From contig CAVPUH010000006.1 in NCBI GenBank assembly GCA_963708795.1, forward strand, positions 558,001 to 622,000: a DNA stretch of 64,000 nucleotides, written 5' to 3'. The notes below the pieces were generated by a model, which did no database searches, was not told the DNA's origin, and saw only the letters and a program-made list of their open reading frames with translations. The stretch comes from DAIQRJ01 sp963708795. GTDB taxonomy: Bacteria > Actinomycetota > Actinomycetes > Propionibacteriales > DAIQRJ01. Position numbers and translations under genes: made by a program. This document shows, piece after piece, positions 1 through 8,312 of this stretch (its first letter is position 1; every line of letters starts with the position of its first letter).

Positions 1-2
1 CA

Positions 3-878
3 CCCATCGAGAAGAAGCCCGCCTGGATCAAGACCCGCGCGACGATGGGTCCGGCGTACCGCGAGCTGCAGCAACTCGTGAAGGACGAGGGCCTCCACAC
101 GGTCTGTCAGGAGGCCGGCTGCCCCAACATCTTCGAGTGCTGGGAGGACCGCGAGGCCACGTTCCTCATCGGCGGCGACCAGTGCACCCGCCGCTGCGAC
201 TTCTGCCAGATCGACACCGGCAAGCCGGCCGAGCTGGACCGTGACGAACCGCGCCGGGTGGCCGAGAGCGTCACCACGATGGGCCTGCGCTACGCCACGG
301 TCACCGGTGTCTGCCGGGACGACCAGCCCGACGGCGGGGCCTGGCTCTACGCCGAGACGATCCGGCTCATCCACGAACTCAACCCGGGCACCGGCGTGGA
401 GATGCTGGCACCCGACTTCAACGCCGAGCCCGAGCAGCTGGCCGAGGTGTTCTCGTCCCGGCCGGAGGTCTTCGCCCACAACGTCGAGACGGTGCCGCGG
501 ATCTTCAAGCGCATCCGCCCGGGGTTCCGGTTCGAGCGGTCCCTGGACGTGCTGCGGGCTGCGCGGGCGGCCGGCCTCGTGACGAAGTCGAACCTCATCC
601 TCGGGATGGGCGAGACGAACGACGAGATCCTCGACGCGCTCCAGCAGCTGCACGACGCCGGCACCGAGATCATCACGATCACCCAGTACCTGCGCCCCTC
701 GCTGCGGCATCACCCGATCGAGCGGTGGGTGACCCCCGACGAGTTCACCGAGCTCGGTGCGGCGGCGGAGGCGATGGGGTACGCCGGGGTGATGAGCGGG
801 CCGCTCGTGCGGTCGTCCTACCGCGCCGGCCGGTTGTACCGGCAGGCCGTCGAGCACCGGATGGCCGCGACCGGCTGA
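3..878 (+). CDS. lipA: Lipoyl synthase (5' end outside the window)
   Basis: Radical SAM enzyme that inserts two sulfurs into octanoyl-lipoyl domains, making the lipoyl cofactor of 2-oxoacid dehydrogenases and the glycine cleavage system. The frame is open to the window edge and reads PIEKKPAWIKTRATMG before the first ATG (45). That matches the conserved LipA N-terminus, so the true start lies upstream. Visible are the auxiliary-cluster cysteines (CQEAGCPNIFEC), the radical SAM motif CTRRCDFC (C-x3-C-x2-C) and the C-terminal RSSYRAG motif whose serine ligates the auxiliary cluster. 291 residues are visible of a usual 310-330. It is followed by a DUF4191 gene, as in mycobacteria. One client in this window would be the pyruvate dehydrogenase complex that uses aceE. 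Confidence 0.96.
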   Translation, partial: PIEKKPAWIKTRATMGPAYRELQQLVKDEGLHTVCQEAGCPNIFECWEDREATFLIGGDQCTRRCDFCQIDTGKPAELDRDEPRRVAESVTTMGLRYATVTGVCRDDQPDGGAWLYAETIRLIHELNPGTGVEMLAPDFNAEPEQLAEVFSSRPEVFAHNVETVPRIFKRIRPGFRFERSLDVLRAARAAGLVTKSNLILGMGETNDEILDALQQLHDAGTEIITITQYLRPSLRHHPIERWVTPDEFTELGAAAEAMGYAGVMSGPLVRSSYRAGRLYRQAVEHRMAATG

Positions 879-934
879 TCGGTCGAGCGGTCGGAGCGGG
901 TCGGAGGCGGTCGGAGGCAGCGCCGGAGTCGGAT

Positions 935-940
935 TACCAT
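935..940 (+). promoter_or_regulatory. -10 box TACCAT, leaderless start of the DUF4191 gene
   Basis: TACCAT fits the actinobacterial TANNNT -10 consensus. It ends 7 nt before the ATG at 948, so transcription would begin at or next to the start codon. No Shine-Dalgarno sequence precedes the ATG. Confidence 0.5.
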
Positions 941-947
941 TCAGCCC

Positions 948-1694
948 ATGGCCAGGAAGACCGCAGCTCCCCCACCAGCACCCCACAGTCGCGCCGCACG
1001 TCAGGCAGCGGCGGCCGCACCCGCACCGCGCACCAGCCGGCGGGCGCAGTTCAAGGAGAGCTACCAGCTCGTCCGCGAGGACGACCGGTGGATCGCGTAC
1101 AAGCTGATCGGGGTCGCGCTGGCGGTGTTCGCCGTCGGCCTCGTGGTCGGTCTGCTCATCGGCCACTGGATCTACCTCGGCTTCATCGGCCTGCTCGGCG
1201 GTTTCATCCTCGCCTCGATCTACTACGGGCGGCGCGTGACGAAGGCGGTGAACCATCGACTCGAAGGCCGGGTCGGCGGGGCGGCCGGTGCGTTGATGGC
1301 GCTGCGCAAGGGATGGACGGTGGATTCCGGCATCGCCGCGACCCGCAACCAGGACCTCGTGCACCGCGTGGTCGGGCGGCCGGGCATCGTGCTGGTCGGT
1401 GAGGGCGCTCCGACCCGGTTGACGCACCTGATGGCGAACGAGAAGCGCAAGCACGCCCGCGTCTCGCCCGACACTCCGATCTACGAGGTGTTGGTCGGCG
1501 CCGGCGACGGCCAGGTCAGCATCGCGAAGCTGCCGCGGCACATCATGAAGCTGCCGAACAACCTGGACAAGAAGCAGATCGGCGAGCTGAAGCGCCGGCT
1601 GAAGGCTCTGGAGTCGACCCGCCAGCAGGTGCCGCTCCCGAAGGGCCCGCTGCCGAAGAACGTCAAGCTGCCGAAGACGAACGCCCAGCGCTGA
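948..1694 (+). CDS. DUF4191 family membrane protein
   Basis: Conserved actinobacterial protein of unknown function, 248 residues. A basic, Ala/Pro-rich N-terminus (about 1-35) is followed by two adjacent hydrophobic segments at about residues 55-78 and 80-100, then a soluble domain. The C-terminus is rich in Lys and Pro and probably cytoplasmic. The position between lipA and an RDD protein just before glnA matches the mycobacterial order (the Rv2219 position, from memory), which supports the family call. The ATG at 948 is chosen because a -10 box sits 7 nt upstream and the sequence begins MARKTAAPPP, as in homologues. I propose no biochemical role. Confidence 0.85.
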   Translation: MARKTAAPPPAPHSRAARQAAAAAPAPRTSRRAQFKESYQLVREDDRWIAYKLIGVALAVFAVGLVVGLLIGHWIYLGFIGLLGGFILASIYYGRRVTKAVNHRLEGRVGGAAGALMALRKGWTVDSGIAATRNQDLVHRVVGRPGIVLVGEGAPTRLTHLMANEKRKHARVSPDTPIYEVLVGAGDGQVSIAKLPRHIMKLPNNLDKKQIGELKRRLKALESTRQQVPLPKGPLPKNVKLPKTNAQR

Positions 1695-1698
1695 GCCC

Positions 1699-2003
1699 GA
1701 GTGGGCGCGTCCTCCCGCAACACGCCGCACCAGCGGGAGCTGGCGACCACTCGAGAGCCCATGCGCCACGCCCAGCTCCGCAAAGTGGGCGCGTCCTCAC
1801 GCAACAGGCCGCATGAGCGGGAGCTGCGACCACTCCGGGGCCCACGCCGCGCCCGCCCTCAAAGTGGGCGCGTCCTCCCGCAACACGCCGCACCAGCGGG
1901 AGTTCGCGACCACTCCAGCCGCCTGCGGCCACCGCCCCAACGCTCCGCAAAGTGGGCGCGTCCTCCCGCAACACGCCGCACCAGCGGGCGCTTGCGACCA
2001 CTC
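1699..2003. repeat. Nested-palindrome repeat cluster, 4 copies (locus 1)
   Basis: Four copies of a 54-56 bp element start near 1699, 1783, 1862 and 1950. Each opens with (G/A)AGTGGGCGCGTCC and closes with GCGACCACTC, so the ends form an imperfect inverted repeat (GAGTGG / CCACTC). Copies 1 and 3 also carry a perfect inner stem, CTCCCGC (1712-1718 in copy 1) with GCGGGAG (1733-1739), around AACACGCCGCACCA. Spacers of about 23-34 bp are not conserved. The cluster fills the convergent gap between the DUF4191 gene and the RDD gene. Related clusters lie at 20933, 23204 and 26409. Short reading frames across it look non-coding. Confidence 0.85.
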
Positions 2004-2033
2004 GACGGGGTGCGCGCCCAGGCCCGAGGTTGC

Positions 2034-2438
2034 TCAGCTCCGCGGCGGCCGGCGGAAGAGGATCACCGTGCCGACCGCGACGTCGTGCAGGCCTCGGCCG
2101 TTCCGGATCACCAGCGGCGGGATGACGAAGAGGATGAGGATCGTGCGGATCAGCGCGCGCCACAGCCCGATCGGCTGACCATCCCGCTGCACCACGCCGA
2201 TCCCGCGGATGAGCTGACCCACGCTGCTGCCGAACAGACCGGTGATCAGCCAGACCTCGAGGCCGAACACCAGGAGCGGAGCGAAGTCCAGTGGCGTCGT
2301 CGGCGCACCGAACATGCCGCCGTCACGGAAGATCGCGAACGCGACCACATTGGCGAGCAGCCAGTCGAGCAGGAGCGCCACGACCCTGGCGGCGAAGGTC
2401 GCCGTCACGGGTACTACCGTCGTCGTGGTTCCGGGCAC
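2034..2438 (-). CDS. RDD family membrane protein
   Basis: 134 residues with the RDD pattern: an N-terminal Ala-Arg pair (AARVVALLLDWLL, about 15-27) that starts the first membrane helix, a second helix around 52-72 followed by GQLIRGIGVV, and a third around 95-112 ending near LHDVAVGTVIL. Function is unknown; some RDD proteins act in ion transport. It faces glnA divergently and converges on the DUF4191 gene. The lipA-DUF4191-RDD-glnA neighbourhood is conserved in actinobacteria. Confidence 0.8.
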   Translation of the reverse strand: MPGTTTTVVPVTATFAARVVALLLDWLLANVVAFAIFRDGGMFGAPTTPLDFAPLLVFGLEVWLITGLFGSSVGQLIRGIGVVQRDGQPIGLWRALIRTILILFVIPPLVIRNGRGLHDVAVGTVILFRRPPRS

Positions 2439-2559
2439 CCGGGCACCTTAGCCGCCGTCGCACATGCGGCCACGGCGATGCGGCGGTGGTCCCAGATCCT
2501 GTGCATTGCCATGGAATGTCCCGATGCCGACAAGGGAGTCGCGCGTCACACCCGCCCGC

Positions 2560-2597
2560 TTAACACCGTCGAAACAATCGGGACACCGCCGGGTAAC
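2560..2597 (+). promoter_or_regulatory. GlnR-like operator upstream of glnA
   Basis: Four five-base half-sites follow each other at exactly 11-bp intervals: TTAAC (2560), GAAAC (2571), GACAC (2582) and GTAAC (2593), each separated by 6 nt. The published GlnR box of streptomycetes and mycobacteria is gTnAC-n6-GaAAC. The array ends 10 nt before a -10 box (TAGGTT, 2608-2613), where an activator would replace a poor -35. Direct evidence is the spacing and matches; GlnR binding is inference. Confidence 0.55.
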
Positions 2598-2607
2598 CGT
2601 CGGTTCC

Positions 2608-2613
2608 TAGGTT
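2608..2613 (+). promoter_or_regulatory. -10 box TAGGTT of the glnA promoter
   Basis: A TANNNT hexamer directly downstream of the GlnR-like half-sites. The predicted transcript starts near 2620 and carries an untranslated leader of about 75 nt. The leader ends with AGGAG, 4 nt before the glnA ATG (2696). Confidence 0.5.
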
Positions 2614-2695
2614 CAGGGCAGTTCGGCCCGGCAATGTCGCTCGGGCGCGGACACCGCGCGTCCGAAGCCGATCTACCTCCCAGAACAGGAGCAGC

Positions 2696-4123
2696 ATGTT
2701 CGAAAACCCAGAGGATCTCGTCCGCTTCGTCCAAGACGAAGGGGTCGAGTTCGTCGACGTCCGCTTCTGCGACCTGCCGGGCGTCATGCAGCACTTCAAC
2801 GTGCCCGCCTCGTCGGTCGGCGAGGACTTCTTCACCGAGGGCCAGATGTTCGACGGCTCGTCGATCCGCGGCTTCCAGGCGATCCACGAGTCGGACATGA
2901 AGCTGATCCCCGACTCGACCACCGCCTACATCGACCCGTTCCGCGCGGCGAAGACGCTCATCGTCAACATGGCGATCGTCGACCCGTTCACCGACGAGCC
3001 CTACAGCCGCGACCCGCGCCAGATCGCCGCGAAGGCCGAGGCGTACCTGAAGTCGACCGGCATCGCCGACACCGCGTTCTTCGCCCCCGAGGCCGAGTTC
3101 TACATCTTCGACGACGTCCGCTTCGAGACGAAGCAGAACTCGAGCTACTACTACATCGACTCCATCGAGGGCGCCTGGAACACCGGCCGCGAGGAGGAGG
3201 GCGGCAACCAGGGCCACAAGACGCCGTACAAGGGCGGCTACTTCCCCGTCCCGCCGGTCGACCACTTCGCCGACCTGCGCGACCAGATGTGCATCGCGCT
3301 CGACGACGCTCGGGCTCGCGTCGAGCGCTCGCACCACGAGGTCGGCACCGCCGGCCAGGCCGAGATCAACTACCGGTTCGACACGCTGCGCACGTCGGCC
3401 GACAAGGTCATGCTGTTCAAGTACATCGTCAAGAACGTCGCCCACGCGGCCGGCAAGACGGTCACGTTCATGCCGAAGCCGCTCTTCGGCGACAACGGCT
3501 CGGGCATGCACTGCACCAGTCGCTGTGGAAGGACGGCGAGCCGCTGTTCTACGACGAGCTCGGCTACGGCGGCCTGTCCGACATGGCCCGCTGGTACATC
3601 GGCGGCCTGCTCAAGCACGCGCCGTCGCTGCTGGCGTTCACCAACCCGACGGTGAACTCCTACCACCGCCTCGTGCCCGGGCTTCGAGGCGCCGGTCAAC
3701 CTGGTCTACTCGGCCCGCAACCGCTCGGCCTGCGATCCGCATCCCGGTCACCGGCTCGAACCCGAAGGCCAAGCGCATCGAGTTCCGCGTGCCCGACCCG
3801 TCGAGCAACCCGTACCTCGCGTTCTCGGCGATGCTGATGGCCGGCCTCGACGGCATCAAGAACAAGATCGAGCCGCCGGAGCCCGTCGACAAGGACCTCT
3901 ACGAGCTGCCGCCCGGAGGAGCACGCGAACATCCCAGCAGGTCCCCGGCTCGCTGCCGGAGGTGCTCGACGCGCTCGAGGCCGACCACGACTACCTCACC
4001 GAGGGCGACGTGTTCACCCCGGACCTGATCGAGACCTGGATCGACTACAAGCGCGAGCAACGAGATCGACCCGATCCGCCTGCGCCCGCACCCGCACGAG
4101 TTCGAGCTCTACTACGACATCTA
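2696..4123 (+). pseudogene. glnA: Type I (beta) glutamine synthetase, frame broken by six single-base indels
   Basis: ATP-dependent ligation of ammonia to glutamate. The protein begins MFENPEDLVRFVQDEG and the first 270 residues are intact, including the DGSSIRGF segment, the beta-type insertion near 140-170 and GDNGSGMHC. After that the conserved sequence continues only by changing frame: a base is missing after 3514, and one base is extra near 3681, 3734, 3915, 3936 and 4058. Corrected, it runs through NRSACIRIPVTGSNPKAKR and DLYELPPEE (the adenylylation tyrosine) to a stop at 4121-4123, about 475 residues. There are no internal stops or gaps other than the indels, so consensus errors are likelier than decay. 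A strong terminator follows. GlnE, the predicted adenylyltransferase, is encoded at 14680-17679. Confidence 0.9.
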
Positions 4124-4142
4124 GGCCGTAGCCGATCGACCC

Positions 4143-4176
4143 AGGAAGGCGAGCCCCGTCGGGGGCTCGCCTTCCT
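4143..4176 (+). terminator. Strong hairpin terminator after glnA
   Basis: A perfect 15-bp stem (AGGAAGGCGAGCCCC, 4143-4157) pairs with 4162-4176 around the four-base loop GTCG. It starts 20 nt after the glnA stop. It has no long T tract, which is usual for intrinsic terminators in this kind of genome. Confidence 0.85.
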
Positions 4177-4274
4177 GCGTTGCGGGCCGGGGTGGCGCCG
4201 AGTGTGCGCGCATGAACCTTGCGACCGGCTCGAGACGTTCATCTGCGCACAGTCGGCCGCGCTCGATCCCCGAT

Positions 4275-4391
4275 GTGCAGCTGTCCATCATCCCGGCCGC
4301 GGCTCACATGGTCACCGAGCAGCGACCGGCACTGGTCAACCTCGTTCTGCACGAGTTCCTCGTCACGGCGGCGCCGCGATCCGGCGAGTGA
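4275..4391 (+). pseudogene. C-terminal remnant of an alpha/beta hydrolase
   Basis: Between the glnA terminator and the next gene, the frame 4275-4391 reads VQLSIIPAAAHMVTEQRPAL and then VNLVLHEFL before a stop. This resembles the end of alpha/beta hydrolase-fold esterases, where the GAGHMV-type motif holds the catalytic histidine and is followed by E-x-P and a last helix. Only about 39 residues remain; the rest of the hydrolase would overlap glnA and is absent. I read it as debris of a deleted gene. The rest of 4177-4455 shows nothing else I can support. Confidence 0.4.
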
Positions 4392-4455
4392 TGGCAGCTG
4401 CACCTCAGACACCTGAAGAGGTCCATCTGCCATCAGTCGGCGGTGACGGGCTCGG

Positions 4456-5124
4456 CTACGCCGACGCGAGCACCTGCTCGGCGGGTGCCGTCGCCCGCTT
4501 CTGCCGCCGGGCCACGATCACCGCCGCCGCGATCAACCAGAACGGCAGCAGGATGTAGTTCACCAGGCCCCCAGGCGGGATGCCGGCGTTGCCCAGTGCG
4601 CCCAGCACGCCGAAGACGATCGTGACGATCGCGAACCATTTCGGGAGCACCGCACTTCGCAGACCTCCGAGGCCGGTGGCGATGAAGGCAGTGGCGAGGC
4701 CAATCCCCATTCCGGCCCACCCGAAGTAGCCGACGTAGCTCACGACGTGAAGTGCCGCGTCGTCCTTCGCATCGGTGGCCCCGTTGATCATTCCCCAACC
4801 CCACACGACCATCTGCGACAGACCGGCCGCGACGACGATCCAGCCCGCGTAGGCGACGCTCGAGTAGGTCGCCTCCCGCGCTTCACCGGAGCGCAGCAGG
4901 TTGCGGACGGCGGTCGCGAAGAACAGCAGGGAGATCCCCATCGCGACGAGACACGCCTGCGCGCCGAAGTTGAGGGCGAGATGGTCGTGGATCACCTGGG
5001 ACGTCGCGGATCCGGGCGCGTCCTTGACGGACAGATTCTGCAGGAGGTCCTGGCCGATCCAGCACAAGCCTGCGATCGCACCACTCCACGGCAGGAACCT
5101 TTCGAACGGACTGAGCTTCATCAC
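4456..5124 (-). CDS. Multi-pass membrane protein of unknown function
   Basis: 222 residues, strongly hydrophobic, with about six membrane segments (roughly 12-32, 52-72, 86-108, 122-145, 158-178 and 185-207) and a short basic C-terminus (ARRQKRATAP). It resembles DUF4386-like integral membrane proteins in general pattern, but I do not recognise the family with confidence. The start MMKLSPFERF places a short cytoplasmic segment before helix 1. It is divergent from the histidine kinase gene at 5276, with a 151-nt gap, so the two could share a regulatory region. No catalytic motif is visible. Confidence 0.6.
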   Translation of the reverse strand: MMKLSPFERFLPWSGAIAGLCWIGQDLLQNLSVKDAPGSATSQVIHDHLALNFGAQACLVAMGISLLFFATAVRNLLRSGEAREATYSSVAYAGWIVVAAGLSQMVVWGWGMINGATDAKDDAALHVVSYVGYFGWAGMGIGLATAFIATGLGGLRSAVLPKWFAIVTIVFGVLGALGNAGIPPGGLVNYILLPFWLIAAAVIVARRQKRATAPAEQVLASA

Positions 5125-5275
5125 GTACTCCCTTCGACGTCGAGGGCCGGTTGCCCGCGCTGCTCCGACCGTCGCCTGCCGGCCGACCCGGCCGCCCGAT
5201 CCGGCTGTCCCGGTTCGACCGGGAAGATGTCCCGGGCGCCTGTCACCAGGGCTGCGGAGACCTCACACTCGACTC

Positions 5276-7159
5276 ATGAACCCGGTGCTCGCCCTGCCTG
5301 CAGCCGGTGTGTCCGTCGTCGTGGGGCTGCTCGTGCTGCGCGCGCGCCAAGGCCGCATCGGTGCGCTCCTGGTCGCCCACGGGTTGTGCTTCGGCGTCTT
5401 GCTGGTGACGTCCGCGCAGAGTGCGGGCGGCCCGGGCCTCGTCGTCGACCAACTCGCCGCGGGTTCCTGGGTGTTCCTCTTCTTCTGGTTGGTCCTGATC
5501 GCCTACCTGCTACCGGACGGGCACCCGGCATCCACGTTCTGGCGACGATGGGTGCAGGTGGGGGTGTTGGGCGTCGCGGCCTTCATGGTCGGGGCTGCGG
5601 GCGACGCCGACGCTTTCCGGGACGCCCACGACGGCATCGATCCACCGCTGCGGTGGCTTCCCGCGGTGGTGTCGGACGCGTTGGGCGTGCTCGGGCTGAT
5701 CCTGACGATCCTGCTCTTCGGCGGCTGCGTCGTCGCCGTCCGAGCGAGACTGGTCCGCGCCTCGGGGGTGGTCCGGCTGCAGCTGCTCTGGCTGGTGTGG
5801 GGCGCCATCAGCCTCCCGGCGGCGCTGGTGTTGGCCTGGGTCGGGCACTTCCTGGCGAACGACAACACGGTCGTCGTGGACGCCGCCGTCCTCCTGGCCG
5901 GGGTCGGGCTGCCGATCGCGATCGGCGTGGCGGTGTTGCGCTTCCGCCTCTTCGACATCCAGGTCGTGCTCAGCCGGACTCTCACCTACGGCGTGCTCGT
6001 CGTCGCCGTGGTCGTGCTCTACGCCCTGCTCCTGCTCGGAGCAGACCGACTCCTCGGCGACAGCACCGTCGGTGGACTCGTGGCCGTGGGCATCGTCGCG
6101 GTCGCCGTGCATCCCGCTTACGCGTTCCTGCGCAAGAGGATCGAGCGGTGGGTCTACGGATACCGGTCCGATCCTGCGGTGGCGCTGCGACGGCTGGGCG
6201 CCAGCGTGGAGTCGGCCGATCCCCTCGATGTGGTCGACACGATCAGTGCGTCGGTGGCCGATGCGCTCAAAGTCGACCACGTGTGGGTCGAAGCACCCGG
6301 TACGACGCCGTCCGAGGTCGCGAGGGTGACCCGGGTACCCCTGGTTCAACGCGGCCAGCGGATCGGCGCCCTCGCGGTCGAGGTGCCGCCCGGCCGGACG
6401 CTGTCCGCTGCCGATCTGGCCCTGCTGCACGACCTCGCCGGCCAGGTCGCGGTGACCGTGCGCGCCGCCGAGCTCGCCGCCGAACTGCAGTCCTCGCGCC
6501 TGCGGATCGTGACCGCACGGGAGGAGGAGCGCAGGCGGTTGCGTCGCGACCTGCACGACGGCGTGGGGCCGTCGCTGGCCGCGATCCTGCTCAAGCTCCA
6601 CGCTGCCCGGTCTCGAACGGACGACGCCGAACGCGATGCCCTGCTGGCGGAGATCGGCGACGAGACGAAGGCCGCGATCGTGGAAGTGCGCCGGGCCGTC
6701 GACGACCTCCGGCCGCCCGCCATCGACGAAGTCGGCCTGATGGGCGCGATCCGGCAACGAGCCGCAGCGCTCTCGACCGACCAGCTGACCATCCGCGTGT
6801 CCGGTCCGGACCGGCTGCCCCCACTGCCGGCCGCCGTGGAGGTCGCGGCGTTCCGGATCGTGTCCGAGGCGATGACGAACGCGGTCCGGCACTCACATGC
6901 ACGCCGGTGCAACGTCGAACTGGAGTTGGCCGAGACGCTCCGGGTGACGGTGTCGGACGACGGCTCTGGCACCGCTGCTGCGTCGAGCGGGAACGGCGTC
7001 GGCTGGACTTCGATGGTCCAGCGCGCCGCCGAGCTCGACGGATCGTGCACCATCTCGGGCCGTGACGGCGGCGGCGTGGTCGTGAGCGCCGTGCTCCCGG
7101 TGCCCGAAACGGCCGACACCGACGCTGACCTCGACACCGACGTCAGGAGCCTGCGATGA
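5276..7159 (+). CDS. NarL-type sensor histidine kinase
   Basis: Membrane-bound kinase of a two-component system, 627 residues from the ATG at 5276. The first 270 residues hold about eight hydrophobic segments. A GAF-like region follows (about 310-410, ending in AADLALLHDLAGQVAVTVRA). The HisKA_3 motif EEERRRLRRDLHDGVGPSLA has the phospho-acceptor at about His427. The HATPase domain has the N-box SEAMTNAVRHSHA and a D-D-G-S-G glycine motif. The ATG was chosen because it opens directly into the first membrane helix. It overlaps the response-regulator gene by 4 nt (ATGA), so the two are translationally coupled. The signal is unknown; the many N-terminal helices suggest a membrane-associated ligand. 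Confidence 0.88.
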   Translation: MNPVLALPAAGVSVVVGLLVLRARQGRIGALLVAHGLCFGVLLVTSAQSAGGPGLVVDQLAAGSWVFLFFWLVLIAYLLPDGHPASTFWRRWVQVGVLGVAAFMVGAAGDADAFRDAHDGIDPPLRWLPAVVSDALGVLGLILTILLFGGCVVAVRARLVRASGVVRLQLLWLVWGAISLPAALVLAWVGHFLANDNTVVVDAAVLLAGVGLPIAIGVAVLRFRLFDIQVVLSRTLTYGVLVVAVVVLYALLLLGADRLLGDSTVGGLVAVGIVAVAVHPAYAFLRKRIERWVYGYRSDPAVALRRLGASVESADPLDVVDTISASVADALKVDHVWVEAPGTTPSEVARVTRVPLVQRGQRIGALAVEVPPGRTLSAADLALLHDLAGQVAVTVRAAELAAELQSSRLRIVTAREEERRRLRRDLHDGVGPSLAAILLKLHAARSRTDDAERDALLAEIGDETKAAIVEVRRAVDDLRPPAIDEVGLMGAIRQRAAALSTDQLTIRVSGPDRLPPLPAAVEVAAFRIVSEAMTNAVRHSHARRCNVELELAETLRVTVSDDGSGTAAASSGNGVGWTSMVQRAAELDGSCTISGRDGGGVVVSAVLPVPETADTDADLDTDVRSLR

Positions 7160-7800
7160 CGCGCGTGCTCGTGGTCGACGATCATCCGGCGTTCCGGAAG
7201 GGCCTCGAGCTGATGCTGCTCGACGTCGACGACATCGACGTCGTGGGCGTCGCCGAGACGGGCACCCGGGCCATCGAGCTGGCCGAATCGTTGGCACCCG
7301 AGGTGATCCTGATGGACCTCCGCATGCCCGACCTCGACGGGATCGAGGCCACCCGCAGGATCAGTCGCAGCGGACTGACGACGGCCGTCGTCGTGCTCAC
7401 GATGTTCGAGGACGACGACTCGGTCTTCGCCGCGATGCGCGCCGGTGCCCACGGCTATCTCCTCAAGGGCGCGGACCAGGCCGAGATCGTCCGGGCGATC
7501 CGAGCAGCCGCCGCCGGTGAGGCGATCTTCGGACCCGAGATCGCCTCGCGGGTCATCCGGCACTTCGCCAGCGGATCGGGTTCGACGGCAGCCGCCTTCC
7601 CGTCCCTGACCGAACGTGAGCACGAGGTGCTGGAGATGATCGCGGCGGGCAAGGGGAATGCGACGATCGCGCACGAACTCGGGATCAGCCTGAAGACGGT
7701 GCGCAACCACGTCTCCAACGTCTTCACCAAGCTCCAGGTGTCCGACCGCTCGGCCGCGATCGTGAAGGCTCGTCGTGCCGGCCTCGGCGGCGCCGACTGA
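7156..7800 (+). CDS. NarL/FixJ-family response regulator
   Basis: 214 residues: a receiver domain with the acidic pair DD (8-9), phospho-acceptor Asp54 in VILMDLRMPD, the conserved Thr in VLTMFEDDD and Lys in YLLKGAD, then a LuxR-type HTH (about 150-205: LTEREHEVLEMIAAGKGNATIA and LGISLKTVRNHVSNVFTKL). It binds DNA when phosphorylated by the kinase encoded just upstream, with which it shares a 4-nt overlap. Targets are not evident; the divergent membrane protein gene at 4456-5124 is a candidate by position only. Confidence 0.93.
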   Translation: MTRVLVVDDHPAFRKGLELMLLDVDDIDVVGVAETGTRAIELAESLAPEVILMDLRMPDLDGIEATRRISRSGLTTAVVVLTMFEDDDSVFAAMRAGAHGYLLKGADQAEIVRAIRAAAAGEAIFGPEIASRVIRHFASGSGSTAAAFPSLTEREHEVLEMIAAGKGNATIAHELGISLKTVRNHVSNVFTKLQVSDRSAAIVKARRAGLGGAD

Positions 7801-7883
7801 CGGAGCTGCGCTCTCCGCCCCCGAGTGGTGGCAATTGGACCCTCCGATGGACCCTCCGAGAGCAGGGAACGGTTCCTTCGCGA

Positions 7884-8222
7884 TCAGTCGGCGTGCTTCA
7901 CGCACCGGCGGGCGGTCGGTCGGGCGTCCAGACGTTCCGGCGCGATCTCCTCCCCACAGATCTCGCAGCGCCCGTACGTCCCGTCGGCGATCCGGGCCAG
8001 CGCCTGGTCCAGCTCATCGAGCTGGTGCCGCAGCCGCTCCGCGAGCGCCTGCGCCTGGGCGCGCTCGAACGCAATCGTGGCGCCCTCCGGGTCGTGCTCG
8101 TCGTCGCCGGAGTCGAGGCGGGCGGCCGCGACGATCCGGGCGACGTCGCGCTCGGTCGCCGCCAGCATCACCGCAGTCGACTCCCGGCGCTCCACGATGC
8201 GTGCGGACCGTTCGTTCTCCAC
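7884..8222 (-). CDS. TraR/DksA-type zinc-finger protein
   Basis: 112 residues from a GTG at 8222, preceded by AAGGA at 7-nt spacing. A longer frame opens at an ATG at 8285, but that codon lies inside the palindromic operator and there is no ribosome-binding site there. A helical N-terminal half (RRESTAVMLAATERDVARI) is followed by the signature DGTYGRCEICGEEI and the second zinc half-knuckle RRCVKHAD. The fourth ligand would be His instead of the usual Cys (C-x2-C with C-x2-H). DksA/TraR proteins bind in the secondary channel of RNA polymerase. Divergent from the TrmB-type regulator, with which it shares a promoter region. Confidence 0.85.
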   Translation of the reverse strand: MENERSARIVERRESTAVMLAATERDVARIVAAARLDSGDDEHDPEGATIAFERAQAQALAERLRHQLDELDQALARIADGTYGRCEICGEEIAPERLDARPTARRCVKHAD

Positions 8223-8269
8223 GACCCGATCCTTGCAGTGCCGGGCCGGCAGGAGAGAACAGCAGCCGA

Positions 8270-8290
8270 TAGTAGTTGTGTTCACTACTA
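8270..8290. promoter_or_regulatory. Palindromic operator between the TraR/DksA and TrmB-family genes
   Basis: TAGTAGT and ACTACTA form a perfect 7-bp inverted repeat around the 7-nt spacer TGTGTTC. The palindrome overlaps the -35 of the TrmB promoter and a TACTAT hexamer that could be the -10 of the opposite gene, so one bound dimer could block both. Autoregulation by the TrmB-type protein is inference. Confidence 0.6.
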
Positions 8291-8304
8291 CGCTTTGCTA
8301 GCGT
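8276..8304 (+). promoter_or_regulatory. Promoter of the TrmB-family gene, leaderless
   Basis: -35 TTGTGT (8276-8281), 17-bp spacer, -10 TAGCGT (8299-8304). The GTG start at 8313 lies 8 nt after the -10, so the mRNA would have almost no leader. The -35 lies inside the palindrome. Confidence 0.6.
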
Positions 8305-8312
8305 CTTCCCAT

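Noticed and set aside
7884..8285. A longer TraR/DksA protein starting at 8285
   Set aside because: The ATG lies inside the palindromic operator and has no ribosome-binding site; the GTG at 8222 has AAGGA at proper spacing.
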